Source of the DNA: Sphingomonas swuensis
GTDB taxonomy: Bacteria > Pseudomonadota > Alphaproteobacteria > Sphingomonadales > Sphingomonadaceae
Assembly (NCBI RefSeq): GCF_039538045.1
Contig: NZ_BAABBQ010000001.1
Location: 518,001 to 582,000, forward strand
Reading direction: 5' to 3'
Length of the DNA: 64,000 bases
Position numbers and translations under genes: made by a program. A model generated the notes under the pieces. It was given only the letters and a program-made list of their open reading frames with translations, searched no databases and was not told the DNA's origin. Position 1 is the first letter of the stretch, and every line of letters starts with the position of its first letter. Below, piece after piece: positions 33,197 through 42,664 of this stretch.

Positions 33197-34168
33197 ATGG
33201 GCAAGGCCAGGATCGCGCTCCTCTCCAATCCCAACTCGACCGGCAACCTGTCGCAGTTGCCGCGCATCCGCGCCTTCTGCGCCGAGCATCCCGACATCTT
33301 CCACTATGAGGTCGAGAAGGCCGACCAGGTTGGCGAGGCGCTCAAGACCATCGCCCGGGTGCGGCCCAAGGTGCTGGCGATCAACGGCGGCGACGGGACG
33401 GTGCAGGCGGCGCTGACCGAACTCATCAACGGCGATCATTTCGGCGATTCGCGGCCTCCGGTCGCGGTGCTTCCGAACGGCAAGACCAACCTCATCGCGC
33501 TCGATCTCGGCGCGGTCGGCGATCCGGTCGAGGCGCTGCAGCGGCTGCTGACGCTGGCCGACGGCGACCTGTCGGACCACCTCGTCGCGCGCGAACTGAT
33601 CGCGCTGACCAGTGACGGACGCGAGGAGCCGGTGATCGGCATGTTCCTCGGCGGCGCCGGCCTCGCCGATTCGATGCTGTTCTGCCGCGACAAGATCTAC
33701 CCGCTCGGCCTGCCCAACGGGGTCAGCCACGTGCTGACCGCGCTGCTTGTGCTGCTTCGGCAGACCTTCGGGCTGACGAATCGTTTCCTCCCGCCGAGCC
33801 CGTCACCGATCGAGGTCAAGGTCCGTCGGCTGGGCGCCCTTCGTGGGCGCTTCCAGCTGCTGGCGGTGACCACGCTCGAAAAACTGCTGCTCGGAAGCGA
33901 GGTGCGGACCGCCGGCAAGGGACGGCTGAAGCTGCTTGCGATCGACCACCGGTCGAGCTCGCTGGTGCGCGGACTGTTCGCCGGCTTCACCCATCGCCTC
34001 GGCGCCAAGAAGCTGAGCGGCGTCCATGTCGAGGAAGCCGACGAGATCTCGATCGAGGGCGATCGCTCCTCGGTCATCCTCGATGGCGAGATGTTCGAGG
34101 CGCGGATCGGCCAGCCCATCCGGCTGACCCCTGCCAAGCCCTTGTCCTTTGTCCGCCTCGCCGCCTGA
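33197..34168 (+). CDS. Diacylglycerol-kinase-family lipid kinase (candidate ceramide or sphingoid kinase)
   Basis: 323 residues. The ATP-binding GGDGT lies at 64-68 after IARVRPKVLAING, and the family's N-terminal strand IALLSNPNSTGN (6-17) and PNGKTNLIALDLG (93-105 region) are present. No membrane helix. The family includes bacterial DgkB, YegS, sphingosine kinases and, in Caulobacter, the ceramide kinase CpgB. Because it is followed by a CDP-lipid synthase-like gene and the acyl carrier protein-serine palmitoyltransferase pair, a sphingolipid substrate is a strong alternative to diacylglycerol. ATG 33197 follows GAGGGGG. The next gene overlaps it by 20 bases. Confidence 0.85.
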   Translation: MGKARIALLSNPNSTGNLSQLPRIRAFCAEHPDIFHYEVEKADQVGEALKTIARVRPKVLAINGGDGTVQAALTELINGDHFGDSRPPVAVLPNGKTNLIALDLGAVGDPVEALQRLLTLADGDLSDHLVARELIALTSDGREEPVIGMFLGGAGLADSMLFCRDKIYPLGLPNGVSHVLTALLVLLRQTFGLTNRFLPPSPSPIEVKVRRLGALRGRFQLLAVTTLEKLLLGSEVRTAGKGRLKLLAIDHRSSSLVRGLFAGFTHRLGAKKLSGVHVEEADEISIEGDRSSVILDGEMFEARIGQPIRLTPAKPLSFVRLAA

Positions 34169-35045
34169 TCCGGCGGCCGAGCTGAAGGCGCTGGTCCGCG
34201 CCGAGCTTGCCGAACCGGTCGATCCCAAGGTCGTTGCGATGGCGAAGGCCGTGGCCGAGCAGCATGGCGCGGCCTCGCGGGCAGTGCTCTTCTACGGCTC
34301 CTGCCTGCGCGAGTCCGAGCTCGACGGGCGCATGCTCGATTTCTACCTGATCGTGTCCGACTATGGCGCGGCCTATGACAAGGCATGGCTGGCGACGGCC
34401 AACCGGCTGATCCCGCCCAACGTCTTCCCCTTCGCGCATGACGGACTCGCCGCCAAATATGCGGTCCTGAGCGAAGCCGACTTCCATCGGCTGAACGGTC
34501 CCGAGACCCGCAACTCGTCGGTCTGGGCGCGCTTCGCCCAACCCTCGCGGCTGGTGTGGTCGGCGGACGAGCAGGCGACGGACAGGGCCGTCGACGCGGT
34601 CGCCCGGGCCGCTCCGACCCTGCTCAGCGCAGCGCTCTGCTCGCTCGACAATGCGCGGCCGCCGCTCGAACTGTGGCAGGCCGCCTTCGCACTCACCTAT
34701 TCGGTCGAGATCCGTGCCGAGAAGGGGGATCGCAGCGCTTCGGTGGTCGAGGCCGATCCGCAGCGCTACCTGCGCTTCTTCGGTCCGGCGATGGCTGCGG
34801 CCCGCTCCGTCGGCCGGCGTTGCCGGGGCGGGTGGAAGCGGCGGCGGCTGGAAGGCAAGTTGCTGTCGGTCGCACGCCTGGCCAAGGCCAGTGCGACCTT
34901 TGCCGGCGGCGCGGAATATATCGCGTGGAAGATCAACCGACATGCCGGGACCGAGCTGCGGCTGAGCCCGTGGCAGAAGAAGCACCCGCTGGTCACCGCG
35001 GTGACCCTGCTTCCGCGGCTGATCCGGAGCGGCGCGATCCGCTAG
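34149..35045 (+). CDS. Tam41/Mmp37-like nucleotidyltransferase (phosphatidate cytidylyltransferase-like)
   Basis: 298 residues. By pattern it resembles mitochondrial Tam41, which makes CDP-diacylglycerol: VLFYGSCLRES (Gly50-Ser51) and MLDFYLIVSD (Asp64, Asp71) form a nucleotidyltransferase-like GS...D site; AKYAVLS parallels Tam41's IKYGVIS; WARFAQPSRLVW parallels its AGRLQKP; and FALTYSVEIRAEKGDRSASV parallels GLSYSGDFRM... of the eukaryotic protein. No transmembrane segment, unlike CdsA. The start is probably TTG 34149, inside the kinase's last codons; ATG 34239 would shorten the N-terminal helix. Sits between a lipid kinase and the spt pair, so it may activate a phosphorylated lipid with CTP. 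Cytidylyl transfer is inference. Confidence 0.7.
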   Translation: MSASPPDPAAELKALVRAELAEPVDPKVVAMAKAVAEQHGAASRAVLFYGSCLRESELDGRMLDFYLIVSDYGAAYDKAWLATANRLIPPNVFPFAHDGLAAKYAVLSEADFHRLNGPETRNSSVWARFAQPSRLVWSADEQATDRAVDAVARAAPTLLSAALCSLDNARPPLELWQAAFALTYSVEIRAEKGDRSASVVEADPQRYLRFFGPAMAAARSVGRRCRGGWKRRRLEGKLLSVARLAKASATFAGGAEYIAWKINRHAGTELRLSPWQKKHPLVTAVTLLPRLIRSGAIR

Positions 35046-35434
35046 GCGCGTGGCGCAAGCAGGAAATTGATGCGGGCGCTGGCGATCGGGCTGGCGCGAT
35101 CCTTCTGCCAGGCGAAGGCCTCGACATTGGCGATCCGGGCACCGAGCCGCTCGATGGTGGCGCTGGCGAAGGTGTCGCGAGCCTTGCCGCCGAGGAGATA
35201 GTCGACCGTCACCGAGATGGGCTTGAGCACGACCTCGCGGCCTTCGGTGGCCAAGGCGAGCTGGCCGTAAGCAGCGAACTCGAGCAGCCCGGCGATGGCG
35301 CCGCCGTGAAGATAGCCGGGGCGGCCGACCACGTCGTCGTGGAAGGGCATGGTCCACAGCAGGCCGCCGTCCTCGCGACGCTCGGAGCGGAGCTGGAGCA
35401 GCTGGGCGTAGGGTGGAAGCGCGGTCATCGGCAT
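35042..35434 (-). CDS. PaaI-type hotdog-fold thioesterase
   Basis: 130 residues. Hotdog-fold core with GRPGYLHGGAIAGLLEFAAYGQLA, the PaaI/YiiD-like HGG-x6-E helix, and VVLKPISVTVDYLLGGKARDTF. It should hydrolyse an acyl-CoA or acyl-ACP thioester. Starts ATG 35434 or 35428; neither has a strong ribosome-binding site. It reads back toward the Tam41-like gene (4-base tail overlap) and is divergent from the acyl carrier protein gene, sharing a 75-base promoter space, so acyl-chain trimming for the adjacent lipid pathway is plausible. Confidence 0.85.
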   Translation of the reverse strand: MPMTALPPYAQLLQLRSERREDGGLLWTMPFHDDVVGRPGYLHGGAIAGLLEFAAYGQLALATEGREVVLKPISVTVDYLLGGKARDTFASATIERLGARIANVEAFAWQKDRASPIASARINFLLAPRA

Positions 35435-35509
35435 GGCTGATAGCGTGGACGTGCCTGCTTTTCGCCCCTTTGTTGCGCTTGGGGGCAGCACGGCTTAGCG
35501 AGTGAGACC

Positions 35510-35758
35510 ATGACCGACCGCGACGAACGCAAGGATGCCATCAACCGCCTGGTGGCCGACTTCAACAAGAAGGGCATCGAGGTTAGCGAGGACACGCGCT
35601 TCGCCCAGGATCTCGAATGGGACAGCCTGACGGTGATGGACTTCGTCGCCGCGGTCGAGGACGAGTTCGACATCATCATTACCATGAATCGCGCGGCCGA
35701 GATCGAGACGGTCGGCCAGCTGATCGACGCGGTCGGCGAACTGAAGGGCGAGGCGTGA
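35510..35758 (+). CDS. Acyl carrier protein dedicated to serine palmitoyltransferase
   Basis: 82 residues, acidic, with the phosphopantetheine attachment Ser39 in WDSLTVMDFV. It is not the housekeeping AcpP (no fabD/fabG/fabF neighbours). The stop overlaps the spt GTG as GTGA, and ACP-spt pairs are known in Sphingomonas and Caulobacter, where the ACP delivers the acyl chain for sphingoid-base synthesis. ATG 35510 follows GAGTGAGAC, a modest ribosome-binding site. Confidence 0.92.
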   Translation: MTDRDERKDAINRLVADFNKKGIEVSEDTRFAQDLEWDSLTVMDFVAAVEDEFDIIITMNRAAEIETVGQLIDAVGELKGEA

Positions 35759-37014
35759 CCGATCCTGGCTTCGCGATGACCGCCGACGCCGGCAAGCCTG
35801 CGCCGCGCGGCACCGCGCCCGACCTGTTCGACAAGTTCCAGCCGCTCATCGACCAGCGCGAGGCGCTGCTGTCGACCGGGGTCACCGACCCGTTCAACCT
35901 GGTGATGGAGCGGGTCGAAAGCCCGACCGTCGCCATCTGCAACGGCAAGCGGACGATCCTTCTCGGCACCTACAATTACATGGGCCAGACCTTCGACCCG
36001 CAGGTGCTTGCGGCCGGCAAGAAGGCGCTCGACGAATTTGGCTCGGGGACGACCGGAAGCCGGGTGCTCAACGGCACCTACCAGGGTCACCGCGAGTGCG
36101 AGGAAGCGCTCAAGCGCTTCTACGGGATGGACCATGCGATGGTCTTCTCGACCGGCTACCAGGCCAATCTCGGGATCATCTCGACGATGGCGGGGAAGGA
36201 CGATTACGTCATCCTCGACATCGACAGCCATGCCTCGATCTACGACGGCTGCGCGCTCGGCAACGCCCAGATCGTCGCCTTCCGCCACAATGACGTCGAA
36301 GCGCTCGAGAAGCGGCTGAAGCGGCTTCCCGCCGAGGCCGGCAAGCTGGTCGTGCTCGAGGGCGTCTATTCGATGCTCGGCGATACCGCGCCGCTCAAGG
36401 AGATGGTCGCGGTTTCCAAGGCGGCGGGCGCGATGGTGCTGGTCGACGAGGCGCATTCGATGGGCTTCATCGGCGAGCATGGCCGCGGGGTCGCCGAGGA
36501 GCAGGGCGTGCTCGACGACGTCGACTTCGTCATCGGGACCTTCTCCAAGTCGGTCGGAACGGTCGGCGGCTTCTGCGTCTCCAACCACCCCAAGTTCGAG
36601 ATCCTGCGGCTGGTGTGCCGGCCCTACGTGTTCACCGCGAGCCTTCCGCCAAGCGTGGTCGCCACCGCCGCGACCTCGATCGACCTGTTGCGCGGCGCCA
36701 AGGACAAGCGCGACCATCTGTGGGCGAACAGCAAGCGGCTGCATGGTGGCCTCAAGCAGCTCGGCTTCACGCTCGGCACCGAGACCCCGCAGTCGGCGAT
36801 CATCGCGGTGATCATGCCCGACCTCGAGCGCGGAGCGGCGATGTGGGAGGCGTTGCTGCAGGAAGGGCTGTACGTGAACCTCGCGCGGCCGCCGGCAACC
36901 CCGGCGGGAATGACCCTGCTGCGCTGCTCGCTCTGCGCGCTGCACAGCGAGGAACAGGTTGGCGAGATCCTCGGCATGTTCGAGGCCGCGGGCAAGCGGG
37001 TCGGGGTTATCTGA
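35755..37014 (+). CDS. spt: Serine palmitoyltransferase
   Basis: 419-residue soluble PLP enzyme of the alpha-oxoamine synthase family; condenses L-serine with an acyl thioester to give 3-ketosphinganine, the first step of sphingolipid synthesis. The PLP lysine is Lys265 in GTFSKSVGTVGG; His159 (DSHAS), Asp231 and His234 (DEAHS), Arg378 and Arg390 fall at the residue numbers I recall for the S. paucimobilis enzyme. Length is the same (about 420). GTG 35755 gives this numbering; ATG 35776 would shorten it by seven residues. Downstream it overlaps the convergent protease gene by 8 bases. Confidence 0.96.
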   Translation: MTDPGFAMTADAGKPAPRGTAPDLFDKFQPLIDQREALLSTGVTDPFNLVMERVESPTVAICNGKRTILLGTYNYMGQTFDPQVLAAGKKALDEFGSGTTGSRVLNGTYQGHRECEEALKRFYGMDHAMVFSTGYQANLGIISTMAGKDDYVILDIDSHASIYDGCALGNAQIVAFRHNDVEALEKRLKRLPAEAGKLVVLEGVYSMLGDTAPLKEMVAVSKAAGAMVLVDEAHSMGFIGEHGRGVAEEQGVLDDVDFVIGTFSKSVGTVGGFCVSNHPKFEILRLVCRPYVFTASLPPSVVATAATSIDLLRGAKDKRDHLWANSKRLHGGLKQLGFTLGTETPQSAIIAVIMPDLERGAAMWEALLQEGLYVNLARPPATPAGMTLLRCSLCALHSEEQVGEILGMFEAAGKRVGVI

Positions 37015-38197
37015 CCGTCGCCACCCGCCAGCCGTCGGGCAGATAGTCGACGCTCTGGTAGTAGGAGAAGGCGCAGGTGCCGCCCTGGAGGTAGGCGCCG
37101 CCCTTGAGCACGCCATAAGCGATCGTTCCGAGAAACAGGGGCGCGCCGCTGTCGCCGCGGCGGCACTCCGGACCGGCGACGGTGACCCAGCTGTTGGCGC
37201 ACAGCCCGCCGCAGAGGTCACCCGAGGGCGCGAAGTCGGTCAGCTCGACGACATTGCAGGCATAGCCGCTGCTTTCGCCGCGAAGGCAGAGGAAGTCCCC
37301 ACTGCGGGTCATCGGCCGGGTCGCCCAGCTGGTGATCGGCCGGACGCTCTGCTTGGCGGCATCGCTGAAGACGACGCCTTCGGCCGGGCCGACCCCGGTG
37401 TGGACCTGGACGTCATGCTCGGCATTGCCCCAGGCGCCGGCCATCGGCAGCAGCCTTTCCTCGCCGTCGGGACCGCGCCAGCTGAGCGAATCGGGGCAGT
37501 GCGCCGCGGTGGTGACCCCGAGCTCGCCCGTGGCCTTGCGGACGACGAAGCCGGTGGTGCAGCGCCAGCGGCGGCCGTCGGCGCTGGTGCCCTCGACCCG
37601 CCCCCCGCCGACCGCGGCGCTGTTGGTCATGACCGCGTCGAGTCGGCGGATCCGCACGGGCAGGCCGAGGCGGTCGTAGAGCGCCTGCTCGGCGACACTG
37701 ACCGGGCGAGGATCGGCCCCGGGACGCTGCATGACGAGAAGCCCGCCGGTGGCCGGGTCGACCCCGGCGCCGCGGTAGCCGGGGACGAGCCGCGGCAGGG
37801 CGCCGCGCTCGGCATCGAGGATCCGAAGCGCGAGCGCGCGGGTCGAGGGAAGCTCGCTCTCGAAGCGGATCGGGATGGGGAGGCCCTGCTCGGTCTCGAC
37901 CCGGTCGGCGGGAAGCCCGCGCCCGGTCAGGCGAACGACGACTCCCCACGACGGGCGATGCTCGATGACGATCGCGGCGAGCTGGTCGCGATACTGGATG
38001 CGCAGCCGTTCGGTGACCGCAATGCTGGCCTGCTGCTGCTTCAACCGCGTCAGCGCCTCCGCCGGAGGAATTGCGAAGATGGCGGCGTAGCGCTCGGCAT
38101 CCTGCGCCAGCGCCTGTTCCGCGGTGAGGCGGACGGGCTCGGCCGCAAGCGCAGGGGCGGCGGCGAGGAGGGCAAGGAAGGGGACGAGCAGGCGCAT
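37007..38197 (-). CDS. Exported trypsin-like serine protease
   Basis: 396 residues. Signal peptide (about 1-19, ALAAE), a pro-region (about 20-185) containing AIVIEHRPSWGVVVRLTG, similar in style to streptogrisin/alpha-lytic protease pro-domains, and an S1 protease domain: His233 in TTAAHC, Asp262 in EHDVQVH, Ser350 in CRRGDSGAPLF. Seven cysteines in the protease part allow about three disulfides. Likely secreted or periplasmic. It is divergent from the hybrid histidine kinase with a 73-base spacer, so co-regulation is possible. Confidence 0.88.
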   Translation of the reverse strand: MRLLVPFLALLAAAPALAAEPVRLTAEQALAQDAERYAAIFAIPPAEALTRLKQQQASIAVTERLRIQYRDQLAAIVIEHRPSWGVVVRLTGRGLPADRVETEQGLPIPIRFESELPSTRALALRILDAERGALPRLVPGYRGAGVDPATGGLLVMQRPGADPRPVSVAEQALYDRLGLPVRIRRLDAVMTNSAAVGGGRVEGTSADGRRWRCTTGFVVRKATGELGVTTAAHCPDSLSWRGPDGEERLLPMAGAWGNAEHDVQVHTGVGPAEGVVFSDAAKQSVRPITSWATRPMTRSGDFLCLRGESSGYACNVVELTDFAPSGDLCGGLCANSWVTVAGPECRRGDSGAPLFLGTIAYGVLKGGAYLQGGTCAFSYYQSVDYLPDGWRVATVR

Positions 38198-38270
38198 CGA
38201 GGCTGTCTTTGCAGGGCTAATCTGAACAGGCGGTTGTAGGAATTTCCGTCGAGTCCTAGACTGCCCGATT

Positions 38271-40217
38271 ATGAGGGCGATCCCCGAGGACAGCGGGTTC
38301 GACTGGCGCCGGGTGGGAGCGGCGGCAGGGGCGACACTTGCGGCACTCATCCTGCTCGGGATGGTGCTGTTGGTCGCGATGAGCAACCGTGCCCGCGACC
38401 AGGCGCTAGAGCGCGAGCGCCATGCCTATGACGTGACCCTGCTGGTCCGCACGGTCGACGCGACGCTGGCGCGCTCGGAAGCGGCGCTCGGGCGCTTCGT
38501 GCTCGACGAGGACCGCCAGGTGTCCGGCCCGATCTACGCCAACGAGTGGCGGCTTGCCGGGACCCAGATCAGCCAGCTTGAACGGTTGGTGCGCAACGAC
38601 CCGGTGCAGATTTCGCGGGTCCGGCAGGTGCGCGAGCTGTACACGGCACGCGGCGCGCAATTGACCCCCGCGGCGCGGGCCGCGGCGAATGGAGAGGGAG
38701 AAGGCGGGCTCGTCCTCTTCTTCATCGTGTCCAAGGGGCGCGAGGGCCCCGGTCCCGCGCTTCGCGCCAAGCTGAGCGAAATCGCCTCGTCCGAGCGCGA
38801 AGTTCTTCGCAACAGCATGGAGCAAACCGAATTCTTCTCGGCCCAGGCCGACCGGCTGACCGATTATCTGAGCTGGCTCGGTGTCGTGCTTGGCGGAGCG
38901 GCGATCCTGCTCGGCTTTCTCGCGGTGCAGAGCATCCGCCAGAATCTGATCGCAAGGCGCGAGGCGGAGACGCTCGAGCATGCGGTGGCGCTTCGCACGC
39001 AGGAGCTGTCGGCGGCTAACCAGGCGCTGCTGACCGAGGCGGAGGAACGCGAGGCGGCCGAAGCACAGCTCCGCCAGATCCAGAAGATGGAGGCGGTCGG
39101 ACAGCTGACCGGCGGCATCGCGCACGACTTCAACAACATGCTGGCGGTGGTGGTCGGCGGGATCGACCTCGCCCGGCGTCGGCTCGGCGGGCCCAAACGC
39201 GAGGTCATGCAGCATCTTAACAATGCGATGGACGGCGCGACCCGCGCCGCCTCGCTGACCCGGCGGCTGCTGAGCTTCGCCCGGGCCGAGCCGCTGCTCC
39301 CGGCGCCCGTCCAGCCGGCCGAGCTGATCAGCGGGCTGACCGACCTCCTCGACCGGACGCTGGGCGAGCGGATCTCGGTCAAGGTGCAGGCGAATGGCCA
39401 GTGGCCGATCTTCGTCGATCCGCACCAGCTCGAGAATGCGCTGCTCAACCTCGCGGTGAACGGGCGCGACGCGATGGACGGCGAGGGGGTGATCACCATC
39501 GCCACCAGCGACGTCGCGCTGCACGAGGGCGAGGTCGCGGGCCTGCCGGCCGGCGACTATGTCCGGATCGCGGTAGCCGACACCGGCATCGGGATGACCG
39601 AGGAAGTCCAGCGCCGCGCCTTCGAGCCCTTCTTCACCACCAAGGAAGTGGGCAAGGGCACGGGGCTTGGGCTCAGCCAGATTTTCGGCTTCGCGCGCCA
39701 GTCGGGCGGCGAGGTCGCCATCGACTCGGCAGTAGGCGTCGGGACCGTGGTCAGCCTGTACCTTCCGAGGGGTCAGGCCCAAGCTGCGGAGGTGCGGATG
39801 CATCCGGCAATGAGCCAACCCTCACGGGGAGACCTGTCGGCCCGGAGCGGGGCGCGAATCCTGCTGGTCGAGGACGACCCCCGCGTCCGCGGGGCAACCG
39901 TCGAGGCGCTCGAGGATCTCGACTATCAGCCTGTCGCCTGCGCCAATGCCGAAGAAGCGCTGAGCGCCTTCGAGGAGCGCGAGTTCGACCTCGTCATCAG
40001 CGACGTGATCATGCCCGGGATGACCGGGCCCGAACTCATCCGCAACCTGAAGCGCCGCTTCCCGGAAGTCGCCGTGCTGTTCGTCACCGGCTATGTCGGC
40101 GAGGGCGAGGGCGACGACCTCAAGGGTTACGAGCTGCTGAGGAAGCCGTTCACCGTCGGCGCGCTCGAGGATGCCGTCGCGGCGGCGCTGGGCCGTGCTG
40201 AGGTACGGGCAGCCTGA
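38271..40217 (+). CDS. CHASE3-type hybrid histidine kinase
   Basis: 648 residues. Transmembrane helices at about 20-37 and 203-220 bracket a periplasmic helical sensor of CHASE3 type (about 38-200). Then a coiled coil (about 225-270), HisKA with phospho-acceptor His285 ([11 protein letters not shown]), HATPase with VNGRDAM, ADTGIGM and GKGTGLGLS, and a C-terminal receiver domain (about 528-645) with Asp535/536 and phospho-acceptor Asp578 ([11 protein letters not shown]). No response-regulator gene follows, so the output partner is elsewhere. Input signal unknown. Confidence 0.92.
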   Translation: MRAIPEDSGFDWRRVGAAAGATLAALILLGMVLLVAMSNRARDQALERERHAYDVTLLVRTVDATLARSEAALGRFVLDEDRQVSGPIYANEWRLAGTQISQLERLVRNDPVQISRVRQVRELYTARGAQLTPAARAAANGEGEGGLVLFFIVSKGREGPGPALRAKLSEIASSEREVLRNSMEQTEFFSAQADRLTDYLSWLGVVLGGAAILLGFLAVQSIRQNLIARREAETLEHAVALRTQELSAANQALLTEAEEREAAEAQLRQIQKMEAVGQLTGGIAHDFNNMLAVVVGGIDLARRRLGGPKREVMQHLNNAMDGATRAASLTRRLLSFARAEPLLPAPVQPAELISGLTDLLDRTLGERISVKVQANGQWPIFVDPHQLENALLNLAVNGRDAMDGEGVITIATSDVALHEGEVAGLPAGDYVRIAVADTGIGMTEEVQRRAFEPFFTTKEVGKGTGLGLSQIFGFARQSGGEVAIDSAVGVGTVVSLYLPRGQAQAAEVRMHPAMSQPSRGDLSARSGARILLVEDDPRVRGATVEALEDLDYQPVACANAEEALSAFEEREFDLVISDVIMPGMTGPELIRNLKRRFPEVAVLFVTGYVGEGEGDDLKGYELLRKPFTVGALEDAVAAALGRAEVRAA

Positions 40218-40266
40218 AGCTGCTCCCCTGCGTGGGCGGGAGAGCATCTTGTCCCGAGCAATGAAG

Positions 40267-40292
40267 GCACTGGGCTCCTGCTTGTGCAGGAG
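40267..40292. repeat. Dispersed hairpin repeat behind purL
   Basis: GGCACTGGG then a perfect hairpin CTCCTGC (40275-40281), loop TTGT, GCAGGAG (40286-40292), 5 bases after the purL stop on the minus strand. It is the same unit as at 15045-15070. Between the converging kinase and purL genes it may terminate both. Confidence 0.7.
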
Positions 40293-40297
40293 AAAGG

Positions 40298-42580
40298 TCA
40301 GGCCAGCGCGCCGTCGGCACCCATCAGTTCGGGCAGGAAGGCTTCGTGAGCCCGGCGGAGGTCGGCGAGGGCGACTTCGGAGAGACCGTCGAAGCGATCG
40401 GCCTCCCACTCCTCGACATCGACGAACTTGAGCGAATCGCCGCCGACCACGCCGATCACCGCGCAGGGCACGCCGGCCTCCTCGCAGGCGTCCTCGAGTG
40501 CCTCGAGCGCGGAAAGCGCCTCGGCATCGTCGCGGACGGTGACGAGGTAGAGGCCCTGGTCCTCGCCGAAGGCGTCGGCGACGAACGGCTTCCACAGCAG
40601 GATCTCGGCGCCGCGGTCGCCCGCGAGCGCCATCTCGGCCACCGCGACGGCGACCCCGCCGTCGGAGACGTCGTGGACCGCGGTGACCATCTGGCGCTCG
40701 ACGATCTCTCGAACGAGGGTGCCGACCACCAGTTCATGGTCGAGGTCCACCGGCGGCGGGGCGCCCGCATTCTCGCCGGCGATCTCGCGCAGCCAGAGCG
40801 ACTGGCCAAGGTGGCCCGATCCATCCCGGCGGGTGCCGCCCATCAGGCAGACCACGTCGCCGTCATGCTTGAAGGCGATGGTCGCATTCTTCGACCAGTC
40901 CTTCATCAGTCCGACCGCGCCGATCGCGGGGGTGGGGAGGATGGCGCTTCCGCCGCCGGTCGCCTTGCTCTCGTTGTAGAGGCTGACGTTGCCCGAGACG
41001 ATCGGGAAGTCGAGCGCCCGGCAGGCCTCGCTCATGCCGTCGAGGCAGCCGGTGATCTGGGCCATGATCTCGGGCCGCTGCGGATTGGCGAAGTTGAGGC
41101 AGTTGGTGACCGCGAGCGGGGTCGCGCCGACCGCCGAGATGTTGCGATAGGCCTCGGCGATCGCCTGCTTCCCGCCTTCATGAGGGTCGGCATAGCAATA
41201 GCGGGGCGTGCAATCGGTGGTGATGGCGAGCGCCTTGTCGGTGCCGTGGACCCGGACCAGCGCCGCGTCGCCGCCCGACTTCTGGATCGTGTCGCCCCCG
41301 ACCTGGCTGTCATACTGCTCCCAGATCCAGCGCCGCGAGGCGAGTGCGGGAGAGCCCATCAGCTTGAGGAGGTCGCCGGCGATGTCGCTGCTCTCCGGGA
41401 TGTCGCCGAGCGGCTTTACCTGCGCCCAGTCCCGATACTCCTCGCGGCTGAGCGACGGGCGGTCGTAGAGCGGCGCTTCGTCCGCGAGCGGGCCCAAGGG
41501 AATGTCGGCGACGGTCCGCCCTTGCCAGACGAGCTCCATGTGGCCGGTATCGGTGACGGTGCCGATCACCGCGAAGTCGAGCTCCCACTTCCTGAAGATG
41601 GCTTCGGCCTCGGCCTCGCGGCCGGGCTTGAGAACCATGAGCATGCGCTCCTGGCTCTCCGAGAGCATCATCTCGTAGGGGGTCATGCCGCTCTCGCGGC
41701 AGGGGACCTGGTCCATGTCGAGGCGGATGCCCACGCCGCCCTTCGAGGCCATCTCGACGCTGGAGGAAGTGAGGCCGGCCGCACCCATGTCCTGGATGGC
41801 GACGATCGCATCGGAGGCCATCAGTTCGAGGCAGGCCTCGATCAGCAGTTTCTCGGTGAAGGGATCGCCGACCTGGACGGTGGGGCGCTTCTCCTCGCTG
41901 TCTTCGCCGAAGTCGGCCGAGGCCATGGTCGCGCCGTGGATCCCGTCGCGGCCGGTCTTGGAGCCGACGTAGACCACCGGATTGCCGATGCCGGCGGCGG
42001 CCGAATAGAAAATCTTGTCGGTCTTCGCGACGCCGACGGTCATGGCGTTGACGAGGATGTTGCCGTTGTAGGCGGGGTCGAAATTGGTCTCGCCCCCGAC
42101 GGTCGGAACGCCGACGCAATTGCCGTAGCCGCCGATGCCCGCGACCACGCCGGCGATGAGGTGACGCATCTTGGGGTGCTTGGGATCGCCGAAGCGGAGC
42201 GCGTTCATGTTGGCGATCGGCCGCGCGCCCATGGTGAAGACGTCGCGCAGGATTCCGCCGACCCCCGTCGCCGCGCCCTGGTAGGGCTCGATGTAGCTGG
42301 GGTGGTTGTGGCTCTCCATCTTGAAGATGGCGGCGTCGCCATCGCCGATGTCGATCACGCCGGCATTCTCGCCCGGTCCGCAGATCACCCAGGGGGCGGT
42401 CGTCGGCAGCTTCTTCAGGTGGATGCGCGAGCTCTTGTAGCTGCAATGCTCGGACCACATGACCGAGAAGATGCCCAGTTCGGTAAGGTTGGGCTCTCGC
42501 CCGAGCGCATGGAGGATGCGCTCATATTCTTCCGCGGAAAGGCCATGCTCGGCGACGACTTGCGGGCTGATCTCGGACAT
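40298..42580 (-). CDS. purL: Phosphoribosylformylglycinamidine synthase subunit PurL
   Basis: 760-residue small-type PurL (works with PurS and PurQ, as in Bacillus and alphaproteobacteria). Fourth step of purine synthesis: FGAR to FGAM with ATP. Seen: [36 protein letters not shown], the [11 protein letters not shown] block and the second ATP-grasp-like half with [18 protein letters not shown] 42580 is preceded by AAGGGG. The purS and purQ genes are not in the window. Confidence 0.97.
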   Translation of the reverse strand: MSEISPQVVAEHGLSAEEYERILHALGREPNLTELGIFSVMWSEHCSYKSSRIHLKKLPTTAPWVICGPGENAGVIDIGDGDAAIFKMESHNHPSYIEPYQGAATGVGGILRDVFTMGARPIANMNALRFGDPKHPKMRHLIAGVVAGIGGYGNCVGVPTVGGETNFDPAYNGNILVNAMTVGVAKTDKIFYSAAAGIGNPVVYVGSKTGRDGIHGATMASADFGEDSEEKRPTVQVGDPFTEKLLIEACLELMASDAIVAIQDMGAAGLTSSSVEMASKGGVGIRLDMDQVPCRESGMTPYEMMLSESQERMLMVLKPGREAEAEAIFRKWELDFAVIGTVTDTGHMELVWQGRTVADIPLGPLADEAPLYDRPSLSREEYRDWAQVKPLGDIPESSDIAGDLLKLMGSPALASRRWIWEQYDSQVGGDTIQKSGGDAALVRVHGTDKALAITTDCTPRYCYADPHEGGKQAIAEAYRNISAVGATPLAVTNCLNFANPQRPEIMAQITGCLDGMSEACRALDFPIVSGNVSLYNESKATGGGSAILPTPAIGAVGLMKDWSKNATIAFKHDGDVVCLMGGTRRDGSGHLGQSLWLREIAGENAGAPPPVDLDHELVVGTLVREIVERQMVTAVHDVSDGGVAVAVAEMALAGDRGAEILLWKPFVADAFGEDQGLYLVTVRDDAEALSALEALEDACEEAGVPCAVIGVVGGDSLKFVDVEEWEADRFDGLSEVALADLRRAHEAFLPELMGADGALA

Positions 42581-42614
42581 GCGCCGCCCCTTAGCCGGGC
42601 GGCGCACAAACAAA

Positions 42615-42640
42615 AACCCCGGCCGGTGAGGGCCGGGGTT
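42615..42640 (-). terminator. Intrinsic terminator of the 134-residue lipoprotein gene
   Basis: Perfect 10-bp stem AACCCCGGCC (42615-42624) / GGCCGGGGTT (42631-42640), 6-base loop; on the minus strand it is followed by TTTTTGTTTG. It lies 25 bases after the lipoprotein stop codon and upstream of purL, so purL must have its own promoter in 42581-42610 or read through. Confidence 0.88.
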
Positions 42641-42664
42641 CGAAGGGTTGGAGGAGGTAAGGCG

